Of a stretch of 64,000 nucleotides of DNA, positions 51,299 through 60,379 are shown one piece after another. The notes under the pieces are model-generated. The model was given only the letters and a program-made list of their open reading frames with translations, was not told the DNA's origin and did no database searches. Each line of letters begins with the position of its first letter. Position 1 is the first letter of the stretch. The position numbers were made by a program, and so were the translations under genes. Location: NCBI GenBank assembly GCA_021776415.1, contig JAJFFY010000057.1:62001-126000 (forward strand), given 5' to 3'. This DNA is from Hyphococcus sp. GTDB taxonomy: Bacteria > Pseudomonadota > Alphaproteobacteria > Caulobacterales > Parvularculaceae.

Positions 51299-53761
51299 AT
51301 GACGATTAGATTTTCAAAAACCATTGCATCTGCTTTGGCGCTTCCGGCGATGATCGCGGCGAGCGCAACCAGCGCTTACGGCGCCGATATCGCCTATGCA
51401 TGGGCCAACAGGCAGGCAAGCGCGACTTACACGCCGGATTCAAATTACGCTTTCAATGATGGCCAGCCAGTGCAGGTCACCAGGCGGTCGCAGGGGCGCT
51501 ATCGCGTCGCCTTTGGCCGCGTCGTCGGCGCGGGCGCTAATGTTCAGGTGCAGCTCTATGGCGCCGACGCCGGCTACTGCAACACGCAAGGCTGGAGCAA
51601 CGGTACTGTGGATGTGCGCTGCTATAATGCCGGCGGGTCGCCGGCGGACCGGCGGTTTGTGATCCTTGCGATCAAGGCGACGGCGGGTGAGGAAGCTCAG
51701 ATTGCCTATGCCTGGCTCAGCAATCAAATAGCGGCAAGCTACAGCGCGGCGGGCGGCTATAGTTTTGGTCCGGGCGATATGAATGTCACGCGCACCACTG
51801 CGGGCAACTACCGCGTAAATCTCGCGAATAATGTCCGTAACCGTCATATTTCTCTGGCGACCGGCTATGGGACCGACGCACGATGCGACACCACGTTGAA
51901 TACGCGCGGGCGGGTTCAGGTTACCTGCATCAATCCAAGCGAGGCCCTGGTTGATGCGCGCTCATCGGTGTTGTTGTTGCGCGAGGGGATTGCGCGCATG
52001 TCGATGGCGTTCAATGTTTCATTTGACGGCGAGCTTGGCGCCGCGCATGGCCTCGCCAGCGACGGCTCCGCGCAAAGCGTTCAGCGTATTTCTGAAGGCC
52101 GCTACCGGGTTGTGATCGGGCCGGAGGCCAATCCCGGCGGCCATGTTCAGGTCTCGGCGATTTTGACCAGAGCCCATTGCTGGCCGGAGGGCTGGGGCGG
52201 CGGCGCGGTGACGGTGCGGTGCGCGCGCAATGGCGCGCTGACCGATGCCGGCTTTGGCGTGGTTGCGATAGCGCGCGGCGGCGCAAGGGCGGCGACCATC
52301 GTTGCGCCGCCTGTGGTTCCGGCGCCGACCGGGCCGGCTTTGGAGGGGCCAAAGGGCGGCGTCGTACCCCCGCCGGTCATTCTCGCTCCCAGCGGGCCGA
52401 TTGGAAATAATATACCAGACAGCGGCGTGATCCTCCCGCCGGTGATTGCTCTTCCGACTATTCTCCGCGTTGAAGAAGAAGCCTATGCGCCGAACCGCAC
52501 AGGGCCGGGTGCGAGCGTCGCCTATAAGCTCGCCGGCAAAGGCTCAGTGGTTGATATCAATTACGAGATCATCGACGGGTGGGCTATTGCCGAAGGCGAT
52601 ATCATTCTTGGCCGTCATGATGCGATGACGCGCGCGGAAACCGAACGGCGCAGTTGCAGCGGCGACATCTGTTCGGTGCAATCACCGCTGATCCGTCGCT
52701 CGGGCGAGAACTATCTATGGCCGGGCGGGGTCATTCCTTATGAGATCGACAGCGCCTTTCCCGCTGCGGAGCGCCAGTCAATCCTTGACGGTATTGCCTT
52801 GGTCGATGGCGTCACCAACCTCATCGTCAAACCCCGCGCCGGGGAAAGCGATTATGTGCGCTTCAAGCGGGTTAATAATGGCTGTTCCTCGCCGGTTGGG
52901 CGCCAGGGCGGGCGTCAGGAAATCAAAATCAAGAAGGTAGATGACACTTGGTGTCCGCCGGGCGCCATCGCCCATGAGACCCTGCACTCCGCAGGCATCT
53001 GGCACGAACAAAGCCGCGAGGATCGCAATACTTTCGTGCGGATATTGAACAGCAATATTCGCAGCGGCAAAGGCCACAATTTTGATCGCCATATCAGCGA
53101 TGGAACCGATATCGCCGGTTATGATTATGGATCGATCATGCATTATGGCGCGACGGCGTTCGGCAAACTTGACGCTGCCGGCAACCCCAAGATAACGATC
53201 GAGGTGCGAACCCCTGGCGCTATCATCGGCAACCGCACAGCCCTGTCGGCGCGTGACATTTCCGGGGTCAATGGTCTTTATGCGAATGAAGATTGTATTT
53301 ACTTTAACCCGGATGCTGTGTCGGTCTCGCGCCAGTCGGGGTGGTGGCGACTGGATGAGCGGCTTGCCGACGGCCGCACGCATCAGATTATCAAAGCCGG
53401 CGACACCAGAACGGAGGCCAACCGGACTTTGGCGCTGGTGCGCAATTACCGGCTCGACCAGGTGTGTTTCGTTGGCCGTCCGGACGCGTCCGCGATGTAT
53501 TTCCTGTCCGCAGGCTCGGCGCCGTCAGGCGCCTATGGCGGCGAGGATTGTAATCCGATCGATCCGGCGGGCTCGCGCGTGGTCAAGGACAACGGCAAGT
53601 GGAAGATCGTTAAAGATACGTCAGCGGGGCGCGAAGCGATCATGCAATTCCCCAATCCGGGCGAGGCTTATCGCACGCTCGATATCTGGCGTCAGCGCAA
53701 CTTCCGGTTCAGCTGTTATGTCGGCCGCCCGGACCCGGCGGTGCGTTATTATCGCCGCTAG
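51299..53761 (+). CDS. Secreted astacin-like (M12A) metallopeptidase with three N-terminal repeats
   Basis: 820 residues from ATG 51299 (SD GGGGAGA). A signal peptide ends SATSAYGA. Residues about 31-126, 134-227 and 234-325 are three repeats sharing AYAW/AFN starts, a GRYRV/GNYRV core, one Cys pair and a VILAI/VVAIA end. A Pro-rich linker follows (about 330-390). The astacin domain has the full zinc signature HETLHSAGIWHEQSRED near residue 559 and the Met-turn YDYGSIMHYG. The C-terminus has two copies of a module ending CFVGRPDASAMYF and CYVGRPDPAVRYY. The repeats are not a family I can name. The stop TAG belongs to the end of a RIME-like element. A terminator follows. Confidence 0.9.
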   Translation: MTIRFSKTIASALALPAMIAASATSAYGADIAYAWANRQASATYTPDSNYAFNDGQPVQVTRRSQGRYRVAFGRVVGAGANVQVQLYGADAGYCNTQGWSNGTVDVRCYNAGGSPADRRFVILAIKATAGEEAQIAYAWLSNQIAASYSAAGGYSFGPGDMNVTRTTAGNYRVNLANNVRNRHISLATGYGTDARCDTTLNTRGRVQVTCINPSEALVDARSSVLLLREGIARMSMAFNVSFDGELGAAHGLASDGSAQSVQRISEGRYRVVIGPEANPGGHVQVSAILTRAHCWPEGWGGGAVTVRCARNGALTDAGFGVVAIARGGARAATIVAPPVVPAPTGPALEGPKGGVVPPPVILAPSGPIGNNIPDSGVILPPVIALPTILRVEEEAYAPNRTGPGASVAYKLAGKGSVVDINYEIIDGWAIAEGDIILGRHDAMTRAETERRSCSGDICSVQSPLIRRSGENYLWPGGVIPYEIDSAFPAAERQSILDGIALVDGVTNLIVKPRAGESDYVRFKRVNNGCSSPVGRQGGRQEIKIKKVDDTWCPPGAIAHETLHSAGIWHEQSREDRNTFVRILNSNIRSGKGHNFDRHISDGTDIAGYDYGSIMHYGATAFGKLDAAGNPKITIEVRTPGAIIGNRTALSARDISGVNGLYANEDCIYFNPDAVSVSRQSGWWRLDERLADGRTHQIIKAGDTRTEANRTLALVRNYRLDQVCFVGRPDASAMYFLSAGSAPSGAYGGEDCNPIDPAGSRVVKDNGKWKIVKDTSAGREAIMQFPNPGEAYRTLDIWRQRNFRFSCYVGRPDPAVRYYRR

Positions 53762-53863
53762 AGCGTGATCAGGAAAAGTGGGCGCCGGTTTTCCGGTTCG
53801 ATCACGCGCCCACAAAATACCTAGAGCAGGATCTATTTCGACAAAATGTGATCCTGCTCTAGA
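53759..53863 (+). repeat. RIME-like two-hairpin element, copy A
   Basis: Hairpin 1 arms GCGTGATC/GATCACGC around AGGAAAAGTGGG..CCGGTTTTCCG, a linker CCCACAAAATACCTAGA, then hairpin 2 arms AGAGCAGGATC/GATCCTGCTCT. It shares order, loops and linker with copies B and C and gives the astacin gene its stop codon (TAG at 53759-53761). Confidence 0.85.
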
Positions 53864-53881
53864 GGCGGGTAAGAGAACAAG

Positions 53882-53913
53882 GCGGGCGCCCGTTTTGGCG
53901 CCCGCTTTCGTTT
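53882..53913 (+). terminator. Putative intrinsic terminator after the astacin gene
   Basis: GCGGGCGCC-CGTTTT-GGCGCCCGC is a perfect 9 bp stem followed by TTTCGTTT. The T tract is interrupted. Confidence 0.6.
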
Positions 53914-54000
53914 GGCTTCAACGCCAAGCTGTCGCGGGTCCCTATACTTGAATCGGCCCGCAATCATGTGCAGGTTAGGGATGTCATTCGGAGGCTGAGT

Positions 54001-55071
54001 ATGGCGCCGCTCAACACCATGATCGCTAATAGTGTAAAGCACGCTGCTTATGCCGGCGCGCAGGTCGCGAGAATACTCTGGTATACCGGCCACTACGCCG
54101 CCGGCCGTCGGCTGATGGGCCCGCTCACCGAGCCGGGCGAGGCGCCTTATGCGGAGGAGTTTTTGCCGCTCGACCGTCAGCGGCTGAAGGATGCCTTTCG
54201 CGCAGCGTTTCGTCAGGACTGGAAAAATATCGAAGCCGGTCGCTACCGGATGCCGGCCGAGTTGCGCCGCATGCCATCGCTGCCGGGCCTGATAAAACAA
54301 AGCCGTGACTACCTGCGTGATTCCAAAAAAGTCGCCCGCCGCAAACATGCGCGCGGTCATTCAGAAGTGTTGACACGGACGAATACGAAAAAATATCCGC
54401 GTTACTTTTTGCAAAACTTTCACTACCAGACCGATGGCTGGCTAACCGCGGCGTCGGCCGAGCGCTATGACATGCAGGTTGAAACCTTGTTCACGGGCGC
54501 GGCCGGGCCGATGCGCCGGGCGAGCCTGCCGCTGATCGGCGATGCGTTGCGCGGTAAGGATGCAGCGAGCGCCGCACTGCTTGACCTTGGTTGCGGCGCC
54601 GGGCGCTTCCTCCAGGGCGTAAAAGAGAACTGGCCGCAATTGAGCGTGACCGCGCTGGATCTGTCACCGGCCTATCTCGGCAAGGCGCAGGCCGCGCTCG
54701 GCCGCTGGAACGATGTGCGCTATGTCGAGGCGAACGCCGAGGCGACCGGGCTGGAGGGTGGCGCCTATGATGTGGTGACGGCGATCTATCTGTTTCACGA
54801 ATTGCCGCCATTAGTGCGCGCGATAGTGGCCGCAGAAATTGCCCGCCTGTTAAAACCCGGCGGCGTTCTGATCCTTGCAGACACTATTCAACATGGCGAC
54901 GAGCCCGGCCTCGATATCTTGTTGGAAAATTTCCCGCGCGGCTTTCACGAGCCTTATTATGACAGCTATTGCCGCACGGATTTAGCGGCGTTGTTTGAAG
55001 TTGCCGGGCTCAAACAGGAAAATGAAACGCTTGCCTTCCTCACCAAGGTGTCGTGCTTTGTAAAAAGCTGA
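54001..55071 (+). CDS. Class I SAM-dependent methyltransferase
   Basis: 356-residue protein. An N-terminal helical segment (residues 1-130, RYRMPAELRRMPSLPGLIKQ) precedes ARGHSEVLTRTNTKKYPRYF and the Rossmann domain: LLDLGCGAGRFLQGVKENWP (motif I), VTALDLSPAYLGKAQAAL (motif II), GGAYDVVTAIYLFHELP and RLLKPGGVLILADTIQHGD (motif III). This arrangement with the preceding FLQNFHYQTDGWLTAASAER is a known bacterial group of unknown substrate. ATG 54001 has a strong SD (GGAGGCTGAGT). Convergent with the next gene. Confidence 0.85.
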   Translation: MAPLNTMIANSVKHAAYAGAQVARILWYTGHYAAGRRLMGPLTEPGEAPYAEEFLPLDRQRLKDAFRAAFRQDWKNIEAGRYRMPAELRRMPSLPGLIKQSRDYLRDSKKVARRKHARGHSEVLTRTNTKKYPRYFLQNFHYQTDGWLTAASAERYDMQVETLFTGAAGPMRRASLPLIGDALRGKDAASAALLDLGCGAGRFLQGVKENWPQLSVTALDLSPAYLGKAQAALGRWNDVRYVEANAEATGLEGGAYDVVTAIYLFHELPPLVRAIVAAEIARLLKPGGVLILADTIQHGDEPGLDILLENFPRGFHEPYYDSYCRTDLAALFEVAGLKQENETLAFLTKVSCFVKS

Positions 55072-55083
55072 TCGCCCCACGCG

Positions 55084-55590
55084 TTAAGGCGTCTGCCGGG
55101 TTGCGACATAGCTGTAAAAGCGTTCGGCGTCGGGGTTGTTTTGATCTTCCATATAACCGCTCAGGACGCCATCTTCGACTTGCATGGTCAACATCCAGTT
55201 TTCCTCGCCGATAATATTGAAGGTGGCGTGGCTGTCTTTGGCGCTGATAAGTTTTAAGCGTGTGGTTGAATCAACTGAAAACGTCTCTTGGTTTTCGGAC
55301 TTTTTATAAAAGTCAAAACGATAAATAATTTCACCGTTAATGTCGCGCATAGTGAGAATTTCATAAGCGACAAGAGCGCCGCCTTTGACTTTGCGCCATG
55401 AGCCTATCATGGCGCCGCCCATGGCGGGATTCCATTGCACTTCGGTCGGATTTTCCGGATCGCGCAAATCGATCCAGTTGCCAGCCAGCCAAGAAAGATC
55501 ATCAAGTTTATAGTCGCCGGCAAAAGCACTGGCTGGCGCCAGGCATAAAGCGACAACAATGGCGACAAGGCGTTTTGAGAAAAAGTTCAT
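55084..55590 (-). CDS. DUF6265-like exported protein
   Basis: 168-residue exported protein. Signal peptide VAIVVALCLAPASAFA. The mature domain starts LDDLSWLAGNWIDLRDPENP with the WLAGxW motif of DUF6265, and continues EVQWNPAMGGAMIGSWRKVK and YEILTMRDINGEIIYRFDFY, a lipocalin-like beta-barrel pattern. ATG 55590 is chosen (the track begins at a TTG). Function unknown. Confidence 0.75.
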   Translation of the reverse strand: MNFFSKRLVAIVVALCLAPASAFAGDYKLDDLSWLAGNWIDLRDPENPTEVQWNPAMGGAMIGSWRKVKGGALVAYEILTMRDINGEIIYRFDFYKKSENQETFSVDSTTRLKLISAKDSHATFNIIGEENWMLTMQVEDGVLSGYMEDQNNPDAERFYSYVATRQTP

Positions 55591-56043
55591 ACCAAATTCC
55601 AATCACAGTCAGTTTGTTACATAACTATCCCGCGCCTGATATTGTATTCTCATCTCACAAATTTAACGCGCTCTGTCGATGCCCATAACGTCAAAGTGTT
55701 ATCACGTATATGCGAGTGCGCTGTTATCGAGTTTGATCATCATGAGGCGCCAACCATGGTATTGAGTATTTCGTTGCGGGGGCTCATTTTTGTGGAGACG
55801 CAGATGTTTGGCAACCCCGACGCCCCCAGTGGAAAGCGTAAGCTGTAGTTGGGCTTTTGACCTTAAGTGAATGACAAAGATTCGCCAAAAACGGCCATTT
55901 CGCAACGATTGTCCAGTGTCGCACTTACTGCAGAAACGGTCATTCTAGCTGTTGGCTAAGTTGGGCGGATTACATTGAAAACGAGCAGTCGGCGATTTAC
56001 TGCTGCGATTTCGGACAGGGTGCGAGCACTCTTATTCAAGCAA
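55591..56043. other. 453 bp without a recognised gene
   Basis: AT-rich spacer between the DUF6265-like gene and the third M19 dipeptidase. The 68-residue ORF at 55642 has no SD or recognisable content. No strong hairpin was noticed. Confidence 0.5.
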
Positions 56044-57216
56044 CTAGACTGTGCTTAGAAGCACCCGCCGCAAATTTTCACCCATGATCGCTCTTACTTC
56101 TTCTTGAGAGAAACCATTATCGAGTAACGTTTGAGTCAAAAGTGACAGATCGGAACTGTCAAACGGCGTCGTGACGCTTCCATTAAAATCAGACCCTATC
56201 GCCACATGTTGAACCCCGACCAAGTTTACGACATGACGAATGGATTGAACAATTGCGTCAGTGCTTACTTCGCACATCGCGGCCTTCCAGAAGCCGATGC
56301 CAATGATGCCACCCCCATTTGCAATTGCCACAATTTGATCGTCAGACAGATTACGTGGATGTTCACATATCGCCTTGACACCTGTGTGAGATACAATCAC
56401 CGGGCGTTTTGTGATAGCAAGTAAATCGGTGATGGTATTTTGACTCGCATGAGCCAGGTCCCAAACAACGCCATAATCATCCCCTTTTCTGACAAGCTCT
56501 TTGCCAAGGTTAGTTAGGCCGTATTGTTCAACGCCTTGCGATGAGCCTGCGAACGCATTGTCAAATAGGTGCGCCATACCAAAAATTCGATATCCCGCTT
56601 CATAGAGATGGTCAAAATTATCGATATTGCCTTCCAATGCGTGGAGACCTTCAGTCGAAAGCATCGCGCCCACGATTCCAGGCTTTGTTGGCGTCGTAAG
56701 AAAGTCTCTAATTCGCTCATCTGTATTCAAAGCAATGAGCGCACCTTCAGCGCGAGATTCAAAACGCACCAGTTTCTCAGCTTGGTAAATTGCGCGATTA
56801 TATGATGAGAACCAGGTTTTAGGTGGTTGGGTTTGCAGAATGCTTTGTACATTTGTGACAATGCTCGAATCGTCGTTGTGAGTTCCCGGGCTCATCATTG
56901 ATTTTGTGATCGAAGAATAAACCACCAGGTTGACGCCGCCCTCGATCAATCTGGGAATATCAGAATGCCCATCCTTATTCCGACGAGTGATATCCAGTCG
57001 CCAGGCCAAGCTGTCATCATGAAGATCGGCGATGAACAACGATGCATGAAATTCCTGAGTTTCCTGCAATGGTTCGGTACTTGAAGTTTGTTCGACAGAA
57101 TTGACAGTTGAAAAAATAAACCCTGGAGCCCAAATAAATAACGCAACGGTAATCCCCCCCAAGACTATTAGTAGTAATGAAAAAATAAATTTGAATAGCT
57201 GTGTAATAAATCTCAT
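56044..57216 (-). CDS. Membrane dipeptidase, peptidase family M19 (copy 3)
   Basis: 390 residues from ATG 57216 (SD AAGGGG). An N-terminal membrane segment (FIFSLLLIVLGGITVALFIW) is followed by the M19 domain: HxD in IADLHDDSLAWRLD, GHSDIPRLIEGGVNLVVYSS, Glu in LSTEGLHALEGNIDN, His in DLAHASQNTI and SHTGVKAICEHPRN, Asp in AIGSDFNGSVT. It is the same subtype as copy 1 at 17303, but encoded with much lower GC than the surroundings, which hints at horizontal transfer or relaxed codon use. The GSDFDG of most members is GSDFNG here; the metal-near Asp remains. Long non-coding flanks isolate it. Confidence 0.9.
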   Translation of the reverse strand: MRFITQLFKFIFSLLLIVLGGITVALFIWAPGFIFSTVNSVEQTSSTEPLQETQEFHASLFIADLHDDSLAWRLDITRRNKDGHSDIPRLIEGGVNLVVYSSITKSMMSPGTHNDDSSIVTNVQSILQTQPPKTWFSSYNRAIYQAEKLVRFESRAEGALIALNTDERIRDFLTTPTKPGIVGAMLSTEGLHALEGNIDNFDHLYEAGYRIFGMAHLFDNAFAGSSQGVEQYGLTNLGKELVRKGDDYGVVWDLAHASQNTITDLLAITKRPVIVSHTGVKAICEHPRNLSDDQIVAIANGGGIIGIGFWKAAMCEVSTDAIVQSIRHVVNLVGVQHVAIGSDFNGSVTTPFDSSDLSLLTQTLLDNGFSQEEVRAIMGENLRRVLLSTV

Positions 57217-57571
57217 GTCGCGCCCCTTAGAAAAATGCATCCGTCATCCGTTTTCTAGGGTAGCTCGCCAGAACTATTAGGCAACAAAATGTGGCCTGGT
57301 TTATTGAAATAGTAGATAAAACGACCGGTAGCGAGGGTGAACAGATACGTTCAATCAGCTTGGTCGTGATAGTGCAATCTTAATGGCGCCTCGTTTCAAC
57401 GGCGTTGGGCATTTTCAGTCAGGCGCCAACGTCTAGGTTGGAGCGGGGCTTCGCCATTCGGTCTAGGACTCTGAAAGGCAATTTAGGGCCATGCTCAGCC
57501 GTTCAGTTTGCTACGCCGCCTTTTTTAACTCTTTCGAAAACGCGTTCAAAGTTTTGTCGCCTCGGCGCGCC
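57217..57571. other. 355 bp without a recognised gene
   Basis: Upstream region of the third dipeptidase and downstream of the glutathione S-transferase gene. Short ORFs listed here lack an SD. Nothing recognised. Confidence 0.5.
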
Positions 57572-58168
57572 TTACGCCGCTGCGCTGAGTTCCGCAGCGC
57601 GTTGATAGGCCGGCCGCGCCATGCAGCGTTCGGCGTAGGCTTCAAGGGTCTTGCTGTCCGGCAGCATATCGAATTGCTTAAGGAAACACGCCGACGAGCC
57701 GCACAATATATCTGCGGCGGAGAACTTATCGCCTAGCAGCCAGGGCCCTTCGCCAATTCCGTTCTCGAAGGTTGCGATCATAGAATCAAAACTGCCCCAG
57801 GCATTGCGCATTTGGTTCGGCTCCGCGCCGGAGAACTTCTCCGCCATCGCCGGCTCGATGACGCCGGGGGTGAACACCATCCACCAGTAATACGCCGCGC
57901 GCGCCGGGTCGTCCGTTGCCGGCGCGAGACCAGTATTGGGGTATTTATCAGCGACATACATTGCAATCGCCGCACTGTCGGCGAGCATCGCCTCGCCATC
58001 GGCAATCGCCGGGACCTTGCCCATGGGGCTGGCCTTGGCAAAGTCCGGGTCGCGCAGGCTGGATGGATTACGAATATCAATCAGTACACGCTCATAATCA
58101 ACGCCAGCTTCTTCCAATAGCCACAGCGCGCGCTGAGACCGGGTTTGCGGACACCAGAAAAGTTTCAT
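57572..58168 (-). CDS. Glutathione S-transferase
   Basis: 198-residue GST. N-terminal thioredoxin-like domain MKLFWCPQTRSQRALWLLEE (Ser/Cys active-site region), RVLIDIRNPSSLRDPDFAKA with MGKVPAIADGEAM (cis-Pro VPAI) and the glutathione-binding LADSAAIAMYVADKYP. The C-terminal helical domain includes PWLLGDKFSAADILCGSSAC. Start codon overlaps the hydrolase stop (ATGA), so the two are translationally coupled. A role in detoxification or ring-opening of a hydrolase substrate is possible. Confidence 0.9.
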   Translation of the reverse strand: MKLFWCPQTRSQRALWLLEEAGVDYERVLIDIRNPSSLRDPDFAKASPMGKVPAIADGEAMLADSAAIAMYVADKYPNTGLAPATDDPARAAYYWWMVFTPGVIEPAMAEKFSGAEPNQMRNAWGSFDSMIATFENGIGEGPWLLGDKFSAADILCGSSACFLKQFDMLPDSKTLEAYAERCMARPAYQRAAELSAAA

Positions 58169-59139
58169 TGTGGCAGCTCCAGTTGCGGCTCGAGGACGGC
58201 TTGCAAAAACGCATCAATATCGCTCGCGGTGCGATCCGGCGCTTCTTCCATGGGGATATGTCCGACACCGTCATAGATGATCACATCGGCATTGGGCAGG
58301 TGCTCATCAAATGTCTTGGCGGCGGAAGCAAAAATAAGCTGGTCTTCGGCGCCCCAAAGGATCAGCGTTGGCGCGGTGATCTCGCCGACACGGTCGGCAA
58401 AGTGGCGCTCGCGCTCCGTGATCCAGCCCAATGCGGCGGCGCGGCGATTGCCGGGCAAGCGCAAGAGCTCCCAATAACGGTCGATTGTCACCTCATCCAT
58501 CGCCGATGGCGCCGACACGGTCTGGCACACAGACTTCGCAACCAGGGACCGGGGCGTATAGTGTTGCATCAGCATCCGTCCGACAGGCGTGCCAAGAAGC
58601 CGAAAGCCGAGATTGAGCGGCGGCTCTTCTTCGCCTTCGCGGAGCGGCATGCCCGAGGCGTCAAGCAGGATCAGCGCATTGATGCGGGTCGGGTTGGCGA
58701 GCGCATAGCGCCAGGAAACCCAGCCGCCCATGGAGTTGCCAGCAAGCGTGAAATGGTCAAGGCCTAATTCCTCCGTAATCAGATCAAGCGCCTCGGCCAT
58801 GCCGGCATAGGAATAATCATCGCGCGGATGCGGGCCTGTAAGACCATGGCCGGGCTGGGTATAGGTGATGATGCGATAATCCTCGCTGAGGCGCGCCGTC
58901 AGCGGCGCCCAGGTATGGAGCGACGCCGATGTGCCATGCACAAGGATGATCGGCGCGCCATCCGGATTGCCCTCGTCGCGATAGTGAACCCGCAACCCTT
59001 CGGTATTTTCGGCAAACCGGGATTGTGCGTTGGTATATTTATCCGTCATCGCCGCCGGGTCCGTATCCGGCGTGCGTAACAGCCACAGAGCTGCAAAAAT
59101 CGCAACAATGGGCAGGGTCAATAAAAATAATTTTTTCAT
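58165..59139 (-). CDS. Alpha/beta hydrolase, exported
   Basis: 324-residue alpha/beta-hydrolase. N-terminal hydrophobic leader FLLTLPIVAIFAALWLL. Oxyanion HG motif in IILVHGTSASLHTWAPLT, nucleophile elbow FTLAGNSMGGWVSWRYAL (GNSMGG), acid in LILWGAEDQLIF and catalytic His in YDGVGHIPMEEAPDR. Haloalkane-dehalogenase/epoxide-hydrolase-like family architecture; the substrate is open. First gene of a coupled pair with the GST. Confidence 0.9.
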   Translation of the reverse strand: MKKLFLLTLPIVAIFAALWLLRTPDTDPAAMTDKYTNAQSRFAENTEGLRVHYRDEGNPDGAPIILVHGTSASLHTWAPLTARLSEDYRIITYTQPGHGLTGPHPRDDYSYAGMAEALDLITEELGLDHFTLAGNSMGGWVSWRYALANPTRINALILLDASGMPLREGEEEPPLNLGFRLLGTPVGRMLMQHYTPRSLVAKSVCQTVSAPSAMDEVTIDRYWELLRLPGNRRAAALGWITERERHFADRVGEITAPTLILWGAEDQLIFASAAKTFDEHLPNADVIIYDGVGHIPMEEAPDRTASDIDAFLQAVLEPQLELPQ

Positions 59140-59263
59140 GAGCGAGAGTTTAGCGCGCTATCAACGCGGTGTGAAATGGTAATCACAGGCGCGCACGGTA
59201 AGCGCATAGACGGCGGCCCTCGCGCCGGTTAGGCTCGTATTGATTTCACAAGGAGAGCACAGA

Positions 59264-60190
59264 ATGGATCGTGCAAAAGCCATGCGTAGCGCAATCATTG
59301 CCGCAGCTTCATTTATGGCGCTGCCATTCATGGCGACGCCATTGATGGTCTCGTCAGCCTGGGCGGGCGATCCGGTGATTGCAGATCCGACCAGGATTGA
59401 CCAGGATTATCCGCCCGCCGTGGCGGAGCTATTTATCGACAGCCACGGCAAACGTATGAACGGGCATATCTATCTTGCAGACGGTCCCGGCCCGCATCCA
59501 ACGGTCATCATGCTGCACGGATTTCCCGGTAATGAGAAAAACCTTGATCTGGCGCAGGCGATCCGGCGCAGCGGATGGAATGCATTGTTCTTTCACTATC
59601 GCGGCGCCTGGGGGTCTGAGGGCGATTTCAGTTTTACCAGCGGCATAGAAGATGTCGTCGCAGCGCTTGCGTTTTTGCGCGACCCGGCGAACCAGAAGCT
59701 GCGGGTTGATACCGATCACATCGCGCTCATCGGCCATTCCATGGGCGGGTTTATGGCGCTGCAGGGCGGCGCGGCGGATGAAGGCGTTAAATGTATCGCT
59801 GGCGTCGCCGCCGCCAATCTCGGCGACCGCGCGGCAATCGCTGAAGCCTCGCCGGAAGCGCTTGAAGGGTTCAAGCAATATTCCGATACGCTCGGCATGC
59901 TGAACGGTTTTTCCGGAGATGGCGCGATCGCGGAGCTTGCCAAAGCCGGCGCCAGTTTTGATCTTCTCCAGCTGGCTCCGCAGCTTGCCGGAAAAAGCAT
60001 CTTCCTGATCGGCGGCGAGCGCGACCAGGCGGTTGATATTTCGGTCTATGAAAGCCTGGTGGAGGCTTATAAAGCTGTACCCGGCATCGACTTGGCTGAA
60101 TTACGGCTTGATGCTGATCATTCATTCTCATGGCGCCGTATCCGGCTCGCGGGCGAGCTCGCCGGATGGCTTAACCAGTCCTGCCGCTAG
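59264..60190 (+). CDS. Exported alpha/beta hydrolase (acyl-peptidase/esterase type)
   Basis: 308 residues after a signal peptide (AAASFMALPFMATPLMVSSA then WAG). The hydrolase part has VIMLHGFPGNEKNLDLAQAI (HG motif), FFHYRGAWGSEGDFSFTSG, nucleophile elbow HIALIGHSMGGFMALQGGA (GHSMGG), acid in FLIGGERDQAVDI and His in LRLDADHSFSWRRIRL. The group resembles the S9-like dienelactone hydrolase/peptidase clan. SD AAGGAGA. Divergent from the hydrolase at 58165, 124 bp apart. Confidence 0.9.
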   Translation: MDRAKAMRSAIIAAASFMALPFMATPLMVSSAWAGDPVIADPTRIDQDYPPAVAELFIDSHGKRMNGHIYLADGPGPHPTVIMLHGFPGNEKNLDLAQAIRRSGWNALFFHYRGAWGSEGDFSFTSGIEDVVAALAFLRDPANQKLRVDTDHIALIGHSMGGFMALQGGAADEGVKCIAGVAAANLGDRAAIAEASPEALEGFKQYSDTLGMLNGFSGDGAIAELAKAGASFDLLQLAPQLAGKSIFLIGGERDQAVDISVYESLVEAYKAVPGIDLAELRLDADHSFSWRRIRLAGELAGWLNQSCR

Positions 60191-60215
60191 GCCGCAGGCT
60201 ATTTCTGCTAAACAA

Positions 60216-60262
60216 GTTTGTGCACCTGCGAAATGTATTTGTGCACTGCATCAGTTATTGTG
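60216..60262. promoter_or_regulatory. Three TTGTGC repeats with two-turn spacing
   Basis: TTTGTGCAC at 60216-60224 and 60237-60245, and TATTGTGCG from 60255, put TTGTGC at 60217, 60238 and 60257 (spacings 21 and 19, two helical turns), 120-165 bp upstream of the MddA-like gene. Possible activator sites on one face of the DNA. Confidence 0.4.
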
Positions 60263-60379
60263 CGGGGTATGCAGAATATTCTCTTGATCGGCAATGTTTT
60301 ACTATTGCAAGGGTGCAAAATCCCGTAAGGGTCCCGCTCCGACAAGTTGCGTTATCACATATAGCAACGGGAGGGACCG

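Noticed and set aside
56190-56215. GSDFNG in M19 copy 3 as evidence of an inactive enzyme
   Set aside because: The Asp nearest the metal site and all His/Glu ligands remain; the change D to N is at the following position and does not prove loss of activity.
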